DNA of 64,000 nucleotides from Ryuthela nishihirai (lineage: Eukaryota > Arthropoda > Arachnida > Araneae > Heptathelidae). The position numbers were made by a program, and so were the translations under genes. Below are positions 44,490 through 56,584 of the stretch, piece by piece (position 1 is the stretch's first letter; the number at the start of each line of letters is the position of its first letter). The notes beneath the pieces were generated by a model that saw nothing but the letters and a program-made list of their open reading frames with translations, did not search any database and had not been told where the DNA came from. The DNA is taken from assembly GCA_038380435.1 (NCBI GenBank), contig JAWZYU010000005.1, positions 40,446,001 to 40,510,000 of the forward strand, given 5' to 3'.

Positions 44490-45870
44490 AGATTAAGTTA
44501 ACTCTGTAAACACTGTAGGTGCTGGAATAGTCATATGTTATCATGACAAACAATAGGCTTGTTGACATTAATGTGATAATAGATGATCATATATCGGTGC
44601 AGTGAAGTTTAGGTTAAATAGTCATACCTGCATTTTTTTCATTCTTCTAGAGGTAGCTTCATCGGTTGTTCAAAGAGGTAAATAGTGGGTTGTGTCCTAT
44701 TCTATATAGCTAATTTTTCATCGGTCCAGTATTGTTGCTTCTCACTTGGTGCTAGAGTTCTTAAGTGTGATGTTGCACTTTGTTGCCTCTGTGGTAAGAG
44801 TCACTGGGTGTCATTCTAAACTTTGTGTTCCTATTAGTGCTCTGAGCTGGTTGCCTATACAAGATGTTGGTGACCAGGCATTGTGACATGCTTCATTCCA
44901 TCTGCTTTGGCATGTCGTCAGGCAGGCACAGTCCTGGCAGCGGGATGAGACAGAGACACGATGCACTCGATTGGTGGATGTACATGTGGCCTGCATGGGT
45001 CGCCAAGGTCAAGTGCAGACCAGGTGTGCTCCTGAGGTGCCATGAAAGAGGGATGAATTGAAAGTGCTCTCTGAGCTGCACAGGGCCTCTGCTTTCGAGT
45101 GTTTATAAGAGCAGTCTGGAATTTCGGTACTATATGGTAGAACATTCTAGATAAGTTGCATAAGTTCCATTATTTAAATTACTGAGTATTATGTGAACTT
45201 TTTCTGTCATTAGTCTATCCAATCTGTCAAAACCAGTATTTATAGATAGTAGCCACTTAATGAAAATTGCAAGTAAAAAATTTTAGTAAAAAGCTTGAAT
45301 ATTAAGCTTTCAAGAATATACTTTATTTGAAGCTTTTGAATTTGTCCAAGTTAAAAGTAATATACAATTCTTGGGAACATCTTAGTTGGAGCAGGTACTG
45401 AATTGAGTTTGCAACCTATTCTAAATCTTCAAAAAATGTGTTGAGGTACATGCTCCAAAAAAAAAAAAATGAAAGTTGGATAATATTCGAAATTATTGTA
45501 GTTCATTATAAGTTTATAAGCCCGAAATTATATATTAACCTCTTGTTATCATGTATTGTCAAAGATTGGGATGATTCAAGTGTAAAAGTGTTCAATAAAA
45601 TATTAGAGTTTCAACAGTGGTATTTTTAAATATGGTTTATCCCAGGAAAAAAGGGTTTTGTATGCAGTACGTATGACAGGCTCCCAAAGTAGTCAAATGT
45701 TTACCTAATAACATAAAGAATAAAAGAAATCTTAACTTTTTTTTTAATTAATTATGAAATGAATACTTGGGCAAAATCATGTAAAACATATTATAGTGAT
45801 TATACCTTGCTTGGTTAAATATACATTTCAGTCATAATATTAATGGGTTTAAAAACATTTTCAAAATCTA
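44490..45870. other. Unrecognised stretch with a GC-richer island
   Basis: Mostly AT-rich, but 44780-45120 is GC-richer than its surroundings and open for 60-75 codons in several overlapping frames on both strands. None of the frames matches a family I know. It could be part of an unidentified repeat or an exon-like island. Confidence 0.35.
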
Positions 45871-45879
45871 ATATCTCAC

Positions 45880-46690
45880 AGATGAGCTGTGGCTCAGGCA
45901 GAGTTGGGGTTCAAAAAATGGGTTCAGGAACTCGTCCCTTTACTTACAGGGCAGTAAAGAGCCACTTGGAAAAATGTGCAGGTCTGTAAGCTCATTCGTC
46001 ATAATTCCTGTCCCAAACATCAATGCATAGCCACCAGAGTAGTCCCTTTCTCTAATGTTCGAGGGATTGTTGCTGGTCCCTGGTCCTGTGCAGATGGGAA
46101 TGTTGCAAATCAATACTTAATCTGTGAACATAACATGCACCCACTGGTCTGGACTCCAAGTGTGAGATTAGTGACTCCACGTTAAACGAGCTTGCTGGTG
46201 GTGGAAGTTAGAGGGATTCAAATAACAGGTCTCCTGGCATGAAGGCATTGCTCATGAAGTCTCCTGTAAACAATATGCCTTGAAACACTCGTTGTCCAAA
46301 GACAGTTGCCTGGTGGTCATCACTCTGTTCCATCTGGCAGTAAGGCTTCCATACAGCATTTGTCTGCAGCAGTTGTGGCTCTGGGATGGCCTTGTCCTGG
46401 TCAATGACGAACATCTCCTGTCTATTGAAACTTCTCTCCAGAGTCTTAATAGGACATTTTGTGGAACATTCAATGCTCTGTAAACTTCCATCAGGGACTG
46501 ACCTGCTTCCATCTTTCCAATTGTGCTCCACCAGTGAAAAATCATCCATACAATGTCTTTGGGACATAATCAGCTTGATGTGCCACTGAAGTGAAAGCAA
46601 GAGTTGCCTGGAACAGCTGCGAGTAGACTTACATGTCTTTTTTAACTCATTCCTAATTTGCATATTCTGGCTTGCATGTGGCAACTAAAT
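45880..46690 (-). pseudogene. Tc1-like transposase, decayed
   Basis: Minus strand. The N-terminal part (46545 downward) reads IGKMEAGQSLMEVYRALNVP, QNVLLRLWREV and RTRPSQSHNCC, the first helix-turn-helix and the GRPRxTT hook of Tc1-like proteins in degraded form. Downstream, near 46080-45950, GGYALMFGTGIMTNELTDLH corresponds to the GGSVMVWAGIMxNGRTDLH block. The catalytic Asp and Glu blocks beyond were not found. Frameshifts throughout. Confidence 0.65.
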
Positions 46691-46819
46691 ATGGGATAAT
46701 TTTCAGTGTAATGTATTTTCCATGTTTGCCCATTTTCAGTGCATTGTTTTACATATATTGGCCACTATATATATTTTTGTCGATTATCTTTTAATTTTGA
46801 GCACCAGTATAGTTCTTTT

Positions 46820-47207
46820 CTCTCAGGAGTTAGCTATGGTAGTGAAACTTGGACCATTTGTAAACATGATAACAGGAAACTTGATACTTTTGATTCTAGA
46901 TGCCTTCGCAGTATCTTGGGCATTAGGTATTTCAACTTTGTAAGTAATGATGAGGTTAGGCAAAGGAGTTGGCTACTTCCTTTGAGGAGAATATTGTGCA
47001 GAGAAAGATTCCAGTGTGTCTGAAGGCCTCAGAAAGAGGGGGAGACCTAGGATGTGGTGGGCAGACAATATCAAACAGGACCTAGTTAGAATTGGTGTGC
47101 AGTGGAGAGATCCAGCAGATATAGCTCAGGAAGAGATGTGTTTGGAGAACTAAATTGCACAATCTGGTTGAACCTCCCTAGCCGATGGCTGCTTGAGGAG
47201 GAGGAGG
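46820..47207 (+). mobile_element. RTE LINE, 5'-truncated copy G
   Basis: Last 390 bases of the RTE ORF on the + strand: SYGSETWTICKHDNRKLDTF, DSRCLRSILGIRYFNFVSND, GRPRMWWADNIKQDLVRIGV, then GCTGCTTGAGGAGGAGGAGG and ATGATT as tail. A deletion near 47012 removed part of the LRWFGHVARM block. It has no 5' region. Confidence 0.82.
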
Positions 47208-47559
47208 ATGATTAACAAGGTCACCAAACCCATATGTTGTATTCTTTATTATTTTCTTCTAATATTGATTATTATAACTTCATAAATATTTAATTATGTA
47301 CTATAGAATTTGGATTTGTTTAGTGTTTAAACAGGAAATATTGCAGTACAGAACACATCTTGGGTATTTTAGTTTTTTTAATGGGAAATGCAGGTTGTAT
47401 TGTCACAAAATAAAAATTTAATATCTCATAAACCTCTATTTTTTTGATACAAACATGAAGGATGGAAGTTTTTTTACAACCTAATAAATTTTTGCATGAG
47501 CATACTTAAGTATACAAACAACATCTAAATGATAGTTGAGTTCAATACATGTCTGTGTA

Positions 47560-47885
47560 GGATATTAGGAGTGATTGTGTCAGTGGCATTGGTGATGCTG
47601 ATGTGAAGCTCTCAAAGATCCTTCACTGGAGTGGCATAGTTAATGTGGTGACCACTAAATCAGCCCTCCTCCCCACAAAACTCTTTATCAAGAAGCTCCC
47701 TCACTTGGATGGATTAGTGTGGGAAAGCCCTATCTTGTTGGAACATCATGTCTGGATTCAGCTCCTGAAGCTGTGGTAACATGAATTGTTTCAACATATC
47801 AGGGTAAACAGTCCTGGTCATTGTCTGTTCAGTGAAGAATGAAAGGTTTGATTATTTGATCAGGCATTACATCAAACCAGACTTC
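47560..47885 (-). pseudogene. mariner/Tc1-group transposase remnant
   Basis: On the minus strand, from about 47885: KVWFDVMPDQIIKPFILH (typical LMPDRIIGPFFF), then DQDCLP..VETIHVTTASGA, a degraded QQDGA..H region, HPSEGAS and LWGGGLI. This order is that of a mariner-related family whose proteins have the MxxRIIGPxFF block. Catalytic residues are largely lost. Low to moderate certainty. Confidence 0.5.
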
Positions 47886-48880
47886 GAATTTTTCCATTGT
47901 TTCTGTCATGCTTGCATTCAACTAGTGGAGGTTTAGAACCCCCATATTGGAATGTTTCAGCTGTTGACATAGTCTATTACATGATACTCAATGCCATGTG
48001 TTAGCATCTATAGAAAACTCCCATTCTTTCACTGCTGGTAGCAAAAAACTGCATAACAACAGCTCAAGAAGTGTAGAAGAAAGGAGGCTCCCTTTGAATG
48101 AATTCATGAAGCATTTGTGCATGGTTGATGGCCATTTATTTGTGTGTTTGTCACCAGAACTCACCATTGGATTTGTATGCAATTTGTGTAGAAAGGAAAT
48201 TTGATTTTGTAAAAGCTATGTGGCTAATGAATCCATTTACAGATCACTCAGAAGGATACAAGGAATAACATTCAATAAGTGAATAAATGTGCATTCATCA
48301 GTTTGATTAATTTAAAATATCAGTCATTTTATACAAGTTTCTGCATAGTTGTGAAATCAATGTCTGAAAGTTAAACACGATTTTTAGTGTTGTTATGTTT
48401 ATCTTTAATACTGCAAAGTAAAGAATCATAGAGTTACATTTGTTCCTAGTTAACTTCACATGACATTTCATTAAACAAGTTGTGCAATGCTAAGTACACT
48501 AATTTCCACATTGTCATAAGAAACAGCTGCCGAACAGAAAAATATCGATGAAGTGGCAAGGCCATGATTGAGTGTCCCAACTGTACTTGAATGGTAGTAT
48601 GCTGTGACCACATGAAGCTTGTATAGTAATGAGTACCGGTAGAATAACTCCAGACTGTACCATGATGTTAAATGCGTTTTTTTTTCTTTTGCATAATGTT
48701 AAGATGAGAATTTATAAGTGTAATATTAGAATTATAGTTCTAATTCAAATATAAATAGCATGTTTTGTTTCTACATTTAAAAATATGCTCTACAACCCAT
48801 ACCCCCATATTTTATTGAGAGTGAAAGGTGGTAGCATTTGGCACTTGAAGTGATCGTAATGGCAGTATAACTGAAGTGTA
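47886..48880. other. Unrecognised intergenic stretch
   Basis: No recognised domain or repeat. A 68-codon + strand frame at 47998-48204 has a CxxCxxxI end but matches nothing that I can name and may be chance. Confidence 0.3.
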
Positions 48881-49449
48881 CATGCTGAACAAGAAAATGA
48901 CAATAAAATTTGTCGATTGGCTCTTATTTAGGAGAGACAGATGGCCATGTATAAGTGACTCAGTCTTCATTAAGTACATAGGTAACCATTTCGCAACATT
49001 GTATTTTAAACTCCAGATTGCAACATATTGCGTGCGTTGTATTGCATGAGCTCGCCATACACACAACCCCCCGAGGTATTGCATCATTATTTGATGCAAT
49101 GTAGTTGTCATGACATCACGGATTTACGATTGCGGACAAAAGATGATGCAATCATTAGTTGTAAGCAACATTTCGTACGGTGAGCAAGTCTTTAGAGCAA
49201 CTCCCATTTAGCCCTGAGTCTTAAATACAACAGAAGTGAACCTTGCAGTTTTAATCCAGCAGTAGTGAACCCTCATAACTGTGTTAATAGTGCAGATATA
49301 TTTTGTTACATTTGCAGGGAAGTGACGTTTGCAAGCCAGAAAAGGGCCATCACCCCAATAGTGAAAGCAGCGTATGAGTTTTATTTTGGATGTAAGATCG
49401 GGGATGAAGACAAGGCCTGGGCCCCACACATATATTGCAGTACGTATGC

Positions 49450-52409
49450 TCAATAAACATAGTTTCTTTAAACATCACTAACCATTTTCTCTCCATAGGT
49501 AGTTGGAATGTGAGGACTCTGCACAGAGCTTTTTCTCTTGATGTCCTCACACAAGAATTCCACCGTTATAATTTAGATATTCTCGGCTTGCAAGAGACCA
49601 GATGGACAGATAAAGGTCAGATTCTTAAAAATAATCTTAAATTTCTCTTTTCAGGGAGGGACGACAAAAAGCATCACCAAGGCGTGGGTCTGCTTCTCAG
49701 CAGACACGCTAGTGATGCTCTTCTAGGATATGAGTGCATTAATGAAAGGTTTCTTACAGCAAAATTTCAGACAAGCATTAAAGACTTGAATGTTATCTGC
49801 TGTTATGCCCCCACTGAGGATGCCGATGAGGATGAGAAGAATAGGTTTTATGAACAACTTCAGGATATTTTGAATTCTGTCAAGAAAGGAGATATTACCC
49901 TTGTTCTAGGTGACTTCAATGCCAAAGTTCATACTGACTCTGACCGGTGGGGAGGAGTAATAGGCCCTTTTGGTATTGGTAGCTGCAATGGCAATGGGCA
50001 ACGTCTCCTACAGGTAAGTAAACTCAATGGATTCAGAATAACTAACACTTATTACAAACACCGCGACATACATAAGTACACATGGGTTTCACCTGATGGG
50101 CTGCATAAGAATATGATTGATTACATATTAATTAACAGCAAATGGACTAGTTCTGTTAGGAATACCAGGGCATATAGGGGAGCTGAAATTGGATCTGACC
50201 ATTACCTTGTTAAAAGTGTGTTGCAACTTAAACTTAAAAAGTGTTGTGCTAGGGTTACAAAATTTACTTTTAATACTGAAGCTCTGAAAGATCCAGTTAT
50301 AGCCAAAGCTTACCATTATAGGTTACTTAGTCATTATGACAGTCATGGTTTGCTTACTACTGAAGTTGAGGAAGAATGGGATCATTTTAAACAGGCTTTT
50401 TTGGACACTAACAGTACTCTTTTAGGAAAAAAGGAGCAGAAGAGGCAAAATTATCTGAGTGATAAGGCACTTGAGCTTATTTCGGAAAGAAAGAACTGCA
50501 GGAATGCCCTTAATCAATACCCTACTAGTCCTAATAGAAAGCATTACAGAGACCTTAATAAACTTGTAAAGGATCAGTTAGCTGCTGATAAAAATTTTTG
50601 GCTTGATGGTTTGGCTGACAAAGCCAAGGCAGCAGTTAGACAGCACAACAGCAGAGAGCTGTACCAGATAGTTAATGTTTTGTGTGGTAGAAAACGGACA
50701 AGCATACAAGGATTGAAGGATAAACAAGGTAAGGTTATAGAAGGGGAGGATTCTGTCATGGCTAGGTGGGCTGAGCATTTCAGTGATGTTCTAAACAATG
50801 TAGTTAGTTCTACTCCCATTGTTTGCAATGATGATAGATGCATTGGTGGCTTTAATGTTGGCCCTATAACACAATCTGAAGTTAGTTTGGCAGTTTCTAA
50901 ACTTAAACTTCATAAATCCCCAGGGGTAGATGAAATTACTACGGAAATGCTTAGAGCTGGGAATGTTTCGGTTACCACTTGGATGACTGAAATTCTGAAT
51001 CTCTTTTATGATAAAGGCATGGTTCCTAAGGATTTTACCAGAGCTATTGTTATCCCTATTTTCAAAAAAGGTGATCGCAGTTCTTGTGATAACTATAGGG
51101 GTATCAGCCTACTCTCTGTTCCAGGTAAAGTTCTTTCCATGATTGTGCTTAATAGAATTAAGAATCTGGTTGACAGGCAATTGCGTGATGAGCAATGTGG
51201 ATTCAGAAGTGGTAGGGGATGTGTAGATCAGATATTTTCACTTAGGCAGATTCTTGAGAAATGTTTAGAGTTTCAGAAACCTTTGGTTGCTAGCTTTGTT
51301 GATTTCAAAAAGGCTTTCGACTCTGTTGATCGTCATAATTTGTGGTTGATTGTGAGATCATATGGTATACCAAGACAAGTTAGTTAACATTATGAAAGCT
51401 CTCTATAATAACACTGAGTCGTGTGTGAGAGTTGGTAAGGCTTGTAGCAATTGGTTTAGCATTACTTCTGGTGTTCGACAAGGGTGCATTTTGTCTCCTT
51501 TTCTCTTTAGCTTGGTTATTGATTATGTTATGCGAAATTCACTTCAAGGGAAAGATTTTGGCCTTAAATGGGCTGGAGATACGAAAATTTCTGATTTAGA
51601 TTATGCTGATGATTTAGCCCTTTTGGCAAATGATGTTGATGAGATGAACTCTTTCATTCGAGCTGTTGATGAGACTGGTAGTAGAGTAGGTTTGGTTATA
51701 AACAGAGAGAAAACTAAAGTGATGAAAATTGGTCAGGCAGGCTGTGATTCAGTTAATCTGAATGGTTGCAGTCTTGAGCAGGTGTCACAGTTTAATTATC
51801 TTGGGAGCTATGTAACTGATAATGGTGATGTGCGGCATGAGATTAACAGACGAATAGGGATTGCTGCTGGGACTTTTAAGAATCTATGGAGAGTGTGGAG
51901 AAATAGGCGTATACACCTAAAGACTAAAATTAGACTGTGTAATAGTTTGGTTCTTTCTAGGGTTAGTTATGGTAGTGAAACTTGGACACTTTGTAAACAA
52001 GATAACAGGAAACTAGATGCTTTTGATTCCAGATGCTTACGCAGTATCTTGGGCATTAGGTGGTTCAACTTTGTAACTAATGATGAGATTAGGAAAAGGA
52101 GTTTGCAACCTCCTTTAAGCAGCATATTGTGCAGAGAGAGACTCCGTTGGTTTGGCCATGTTGCCCGTATGAATAATTATAGATTGGCGAATAGGGTTAT
52201 GAACAGTGTGCCTAAAGGCCTCAGAAAGAAGGGGAGACCTAGGATGCGGTGGGCAGACAATGTCAAACAGGACCTTGTTAGAATTGGTGTGCAGTGGCCA
52301 GATGCAGTAGATGTAGCTCAGGATAGACTTGCTTGGAGAACTAAATTGCACGGTCTGGTTGGACCTCCGTAGCCATGGCTGCTTGATGATGATGATGATG
52401 ATGATGATG
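49450..52409 (+). mobile_element. RTE LINE, copy C, nearly intact
   Basis: Plus strand, 2.96 kb, inserted in U4. The 5' end (TCAATAAACATAGTTTCTTT) is truncated within the N-terminal coding part compared with copies A and B. The 3' end is TAGCCATGGCTGCTTGATGA followed by (GAT)n. The flanking U4 sequence joins at ATGC, giving a very short (3-4 base) or no target duplication. Coding similarity to copies A and B is high, so the family was active recently. Confidence 0.92.
49495..52372 (+). pseudogene. RTE endonuclease/reverse transcriptase ORF, one frameshift
   Basis: Best-preserved RTE protein of the window. Endonuclease (first ~240 residues): GSWNVRTL, LQETRW (Glu), CCYAPTE, LGDFNAKV (Asp, Asn), TWVSPDG, MIDYILI and GSDHYLV (Asp, His). 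RT: SPGVDEITTEML, IPIFKKGDRSSCDNYRGISL, GFRSGRGCVDQIF, FVDFKKAFDSV (first catalytic Asp), GVRQGCILSPFLF, LDYADDLALLA (catalytic YADD, 51600-51633), GSYVT; C-terminal GIRWFNF, RERLRWFGHVARMN, KKGRPRMRWADNVKQDLVRI, ending LVGPP and stop near 52370. A single extra A at about 51372 shifts the frame between the first catalytic Asp and GVRQGC; no other stop is seen over ~980 codons. The start codon lies in the missing 5' end. Confidence 0.92.
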
Positions 52410-53593
52410 CAAGAAATCTTCCAAAGTGGTAGAAAGGCAAAAAAAGTGGTGATGCCGTTTGCTATTCCTATGGTTTGGAAAGAGTCAAGCAATCATGCAA
52501 ATGACTGCTACTTCTACATGGTTCCACCTGTTTCTGGAGGCATCACAAGGTAAAAGAAGTGGACAATAGCCTATCCGAATACACAATCTTCTCTCTGAGC
52601 AGTTTCAAACAGCAAAGGCGTTCCCGAACCTCCAAAAGAATTTTACATCAATTCAGATGATGAGGAGGGAGGTGAACCGACATCAGGTTCTCCACAGTCT
52701 TCGGTGTCTAATGATGATCTATACATCTGCCATGGTGCATCATCTGCACCACACATTCTCACCAAAGAAGAAATTAATTATCTTGTTCGTGATGTGGGGC
52801 TGTCCAAGACCAAAGCAGAGTTACTTAGATCAAGACTTAAACAATGAAATCTTCTCAAGGAAAATGTCCGAGTGACTTCGTTTTGAACTCATCATGACCA
52901 GTTTGCACCTTCAGAAAGGACGATAGCTTTGTATTCTGCTCCAATGTAGATGGCCTGATGAATGCCCTCAGAATCAAACATGACCCTCCAGAATGGCGAC
53001 TATTCATAGACTCCTCAAAATTGAGTCTCAAGACGGTGTTGCTGCATAATAGAAATCGACTTCCATCCATTCCAATTGGATATTCTGTCTACATGAAAGA
53101 AACCTATGACAACCTAAAGCAGCTGTTGAACTGTCTTCAATACAGTAAGTATGGCTGGTATCTCTGTTGTGACTTTAAGGTAGTGGCTCTGTTGATGGGT
53201 CTGCAGCTGAGATATACAAAGTACTACTGTTTTTATATGAATGGGATAGCCGAGCAAAGACTTTGCACTATGTGGAGGGAAACTGGTCTCAGAGGAAATC
53301 TCTGAAGGTCAGAGAGAAGAATGTGGAACACCCAGCACTGGCAGAATGCACAAAATACTGCTACTGTTCCTACACATCAAACTCGGTGTGATGAAAAACT
53401 TCGTAAAAGCCATGGACTGAACTGCATCAGCTTTCAAATACTTGGCTGACAAATTCCCTCGACTTAGCGAAGCAAAAATTAAAGAGGGAATTTTTGTGGG
53501 TCCTCAGAACCATGAGCTGTTCAGAGACCAGATGTTCGACAACCTACTTCAGGGTGATGAGAAAAAGGATTGGGACGTGTTTCGTCTAGTTTT

Positions 53594-53978
53594 GGGGATG
53601 GGGGTGGCTCAGTTGGTAGCGTGCCAGGCTTGTAATCTGTAGTTCCCAGGTTCGAGTCCCAGCTGGGTCAGTGTTGAGATTTATCTCCGCAAAATTCCCT
53701 GCCCTTCCCACGATCAGTAGGGGACCCGCTGGGCATGGAAAGGCTGCCGTCCGTCGGATGGGACGTTAAGCCATGGCTCTGTGTACGGGAGAGCCATACC
53801 CTGTGCACGTTAAAGAACATGCTGGATGGCTTTGACAGGAAGCTACCATCTGTCTCCCAACAGCTGTTCCAGTGGGTCCCCTCCCCCAACCTTCTCTGAG
53901 CTTTCGGGGGCTTTGTGACCTGGCCATTTAGCCCATGGTGTGCAAAAAAGTGCCGCCTCAGAGGTAAAACAACCCAAC
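53594..53978 (+). repeat. SINE-1, full length, inside U4
   Basis: Head GGGATGGGGGTGGCTCAGTT, B box GGTTCGAGTCCCA, body and end AGAGGTAAAACAACCCAAC. Flanking duplication TCTAGT (53585-53590 and 53980-53985), within the U4 codons for FRLVSTK. Same orientation as the U4 gene, but at a different site from the SINE in U2. Confidence 0.87.
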
Positions 53979-54594
53979 ATCTAGTGTCAACTAAATTCTT
54001 TGAGAATGTCTGGACAGACAACTACAAGAAACTGGTTAAGGACATGTCTCTGTATCACAAACTTGGCTGCAATATGTCCTTAAAGATCCACTTTCTTCAT
54101 TCCCACTTAGATTTCTTCCCCGACAACTGTGTCATGGTTAGTGATGAGCACAGTGTACGTTTTCACTAGGACATTGCAACGATACCAGCGAAGCTGGTCC
54201 ACTTCAATGTTGACTGACTACTGTTGGATGCTCCCCAGAGATGATCCTGAGCAGCTGTACAAGCGACGGGCAAAGCAAGTCTTAAGTAGAAGTGGAGTTT
54301 TACCGATACATGTCATATGTACGTATTACTCTATTATATGAGAAACTATTGTGGATTTCTCAGAAATCGTAGCCAATTTTTCATTTTCATTGTCATATTC
54401 TGTTCAGCACCTTGAAATCTTTAAGAAATGGCTACTTTTATCTCAGAGGAATGACTTTTATGAAAATCTGTTGCCCAGTATGTAAGAATTGGTAACTTTG
54501 ATAGCCAAATTATCTACTAAATGAGGTTATGAAACCAATAACCAGTTATGATACTAAAATGGGATTATGATAACCAATAACTATATAATTTACC

Positions 54595-56394
54595 TCTCCA
54601 CACATTCTGTCCTGAGCTACAGTGCTGCATTTGGCCAATGTAGGCCAATTCTAGCAAGGTCCTTTTTGGCTTTCTGAAGCCTTTGGGCACACTTCATAAT
54701 CTTGTTTGCCAACTACTACTATGCATACGGGCAACATGGCCAAATTAATGCAGTCCCTCTCTGCACGAAATACTGCTTAAAGGAGGTTGCTAACTCCTTC
54801 TTCTAACCTCATTACTGCCAAAGTCAACCTAATGTCTAAGATAGTGCATAAGCATCTAGAATCAAAGGCATCATGTTTCCTATTATCTTGCTTACAAAGG
54901 GTCCATGTTTAGCCTACCAAAACTAACCTTAAAAGCAACCAGACTATTACACGGCCTAATTTTAGTCTTTAGTGTATACGCCTATTTTTTCACACACACT
55001 TCATAGATTCGTAAAGGTTCCAGCAGCAATTGATATTCTTCTTTTTATCTCATGCCACACATCACCAGTATTTATTAAACAGACACCAAGATAATTAAAC
55101 TGAAACAGTTGCACAAGAGTGCAACCAATTCAAAACAACAGAAGCACCATCTGCCTGACCATTTTTCATCAGTTTAATTTTTAATCTGTTTACCACCAAA
55201 CCTGAACTCTTTTCATTCTCATCAACAGCCCTAATGAAAGAATTCATCTCATCAACATCATTAGCCAACAGTCCTAAATCATCTGCATAATCTAAATCAG
55301 AAATTGTGAAATCTCTAGGCCAAAATTATTTCCCTTGCAAAGAATTATATAATTATCACAAGAACCGCGATCATATGTTTTAAAAAACGGGATAACAATA
55401 GCTTTACCAAAATTCTTAGGAACGACACCTTTATCATAAAAAATGTTCAAAATTTCAGTCAGTTGATGGGACAACACAAATGTTCCCAGCTCTAAGCATT
55501 TCAGTGATGATTTCATCCTCCCCTGGGGATTTATGCAGTTTTAATTTAGAGAGAGACAAAGTGACTTCAGAATGTGATATAGGGTCATCATTGAAGTTAG
55601 TAATGTATTTATCTTAATTACAAACAATGGGAGTAAAAATAATCATATTGTTTAAACATCTCTGAAATGCTGAGCCCTTCTTGCCATCACAAGATCACCG
55701 TACCATATGTATCCCACAAACTCTGTGTACCTGTCTGTTTCTTCCCACAGAAGGCATTATAAATCTGGTATGATCCTCTGCACTTGTGCTAACTGCCTCT
55801 GCTTTGTCAGCCGAGCTATCAAGCCAAATATTTTTATCAGCTGTTAACTGATCCTTTACACGTTTATTAAGTTCATTGTAGCGAATCTATTAGGACTAAT
55901 AGGGTCTTGATTCATATTATTCCTTCATTTCCTTCTTTCAGAAATAAGTTCCAAAACCTTATTACTGAAATAATTTTGTCTGTTATGTTCCTTTTTACTA
56001 TTGGTTTCGAGAAAAGCCTGTTTAAACTGATCTCATTCTTTCCCAACTTCAGCAGTAAGCAAACCACGATTGTAATAATGACAAATAGACTATCATGGTA
56101 TGCTTTTACTATATCTGGATCTTTCAGACCTTCAGTGTTATAGGTAATTTTTCTTAAACTTAGCACAACATTTCCTAAGCTTCAGTTCCAAGATGCTTTT
56201 GACTAGGTAATGGTTAGACCCAATTTTGGCTCCCCTGTATGATCTGGTATTCCTAACCGAACTAGCCCTTTTGCTATTAATTAAAATATAATCTGTTGTA
56301 TTGCTCTGTAACCCATCAAGTGAAACCCAGGTTATTTATAAATGTCCCAGTGTTTGTAATATGCTTTAATTATTCGTAAAACATTAAGTTTACT
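54595..56394 (-). mobile_element. RTE LINE, old copy F
   Basis: Minus-strand RTE sequence from CTGTCCTGAGCTACAGTGCT (54609) up to AAACATTAAGTTTACT (56394), more decayed than A-C. Recognisable pieces: WTLCKQDNRK region (54880), YADD region (LDYADDLGLL, 55275-55305), KGVVPKNFGKAIVIPFFK (55420-55385) and the post-endonuclease linker (LRKITYNTEGLKDPDIVKAY, 56160-56100). Deletions remove about half of the RT. It breaks off within the endonuclease exactly where hAT sequence starts, suggesting that the rest lies beyond the hAT, outside the window. Confidence 0.78.
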
Positions 56395-56584
56395 CAGTGG
56401 CAGACTGGGTCTAAAAATATTGGTTGCCAGGAGACAAAGGGGGCCCCACCCACAGCTATAATGCTATCCTTTAATTTTTATAAGAAATAAATAAAATTTT
56501 CAAAAAACACATAAGTGGAAAAAAGGTACAATTAAAATCTTTGCGAAATAAATGTATATTTTTTAGTAATTACAGTATACATAT

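Larger units (their letters stand above)
49271..54340 (+). pseudogene. U-family putative transposase, copy U4
   Basis: Order of motifs on the + strand: NCVNSADIFCYICREVTFAS (49277) with ITPIVKAAYEFYFGCKIGD and the second Cys pair near 49430; after the RTE, VVMPFAIPMVWKESSNHAND and CYFYMVPPVSGGITR (52447-52553); KEFYINSDDEEGGEP (52640); HGASSAPHILTKEEINYLVR (52735); MNALRIKHDPPEWRLFIDSS and KLSLKTVLLHNRNRLPSIPI (52958-53078); YLCCDFKVVALLMGLQLRYT (53160); KFPRLSEAKIKEGIFVGPQN (53450); after the SINE, FLHSHLDFFPDNC, SDEHSVRFH and DYCWMLPRDDPEQLYK (54085-54265). Candidate catalytic acids: Asp of FIDSS, Asp of CCDFK, Glu of DEHG(E)RFHQD (here Ser replaces Gly-Glu). Several frameshifts. The CCFLCEWD block is mutated here. 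Confidence 0.65.
48881..54480 (+). mobile_element. U-family DNA transposon, copy U4 (most complete)
   Basis: Plus-strand copy. It begins inside the 5' TIR (CATGCTGAACAAGAAAATGA; the outer 60-70 bases are lost) and ends with the 3' TIR: TGTTGCCCAGTA at 54470-54480. Its body is split by an RTE LINE (49450-52409) and a SINE-1 (53594-53978); without them it is about 2.25 kb. Comparison with the empty site in U3 shows that the RTE joins back exactly at GTATGC|AAGAAATC. No bases outside match the other copies, supporting the borders. Confidence 0.75.

Noticed and set aside
52387..52409. GAT repeat as a coding Asp tract (also at 58007-58024)
   Set aside because: It is the microsatellite tail of the RTE element, present at the 3' end of copies A-D as well.
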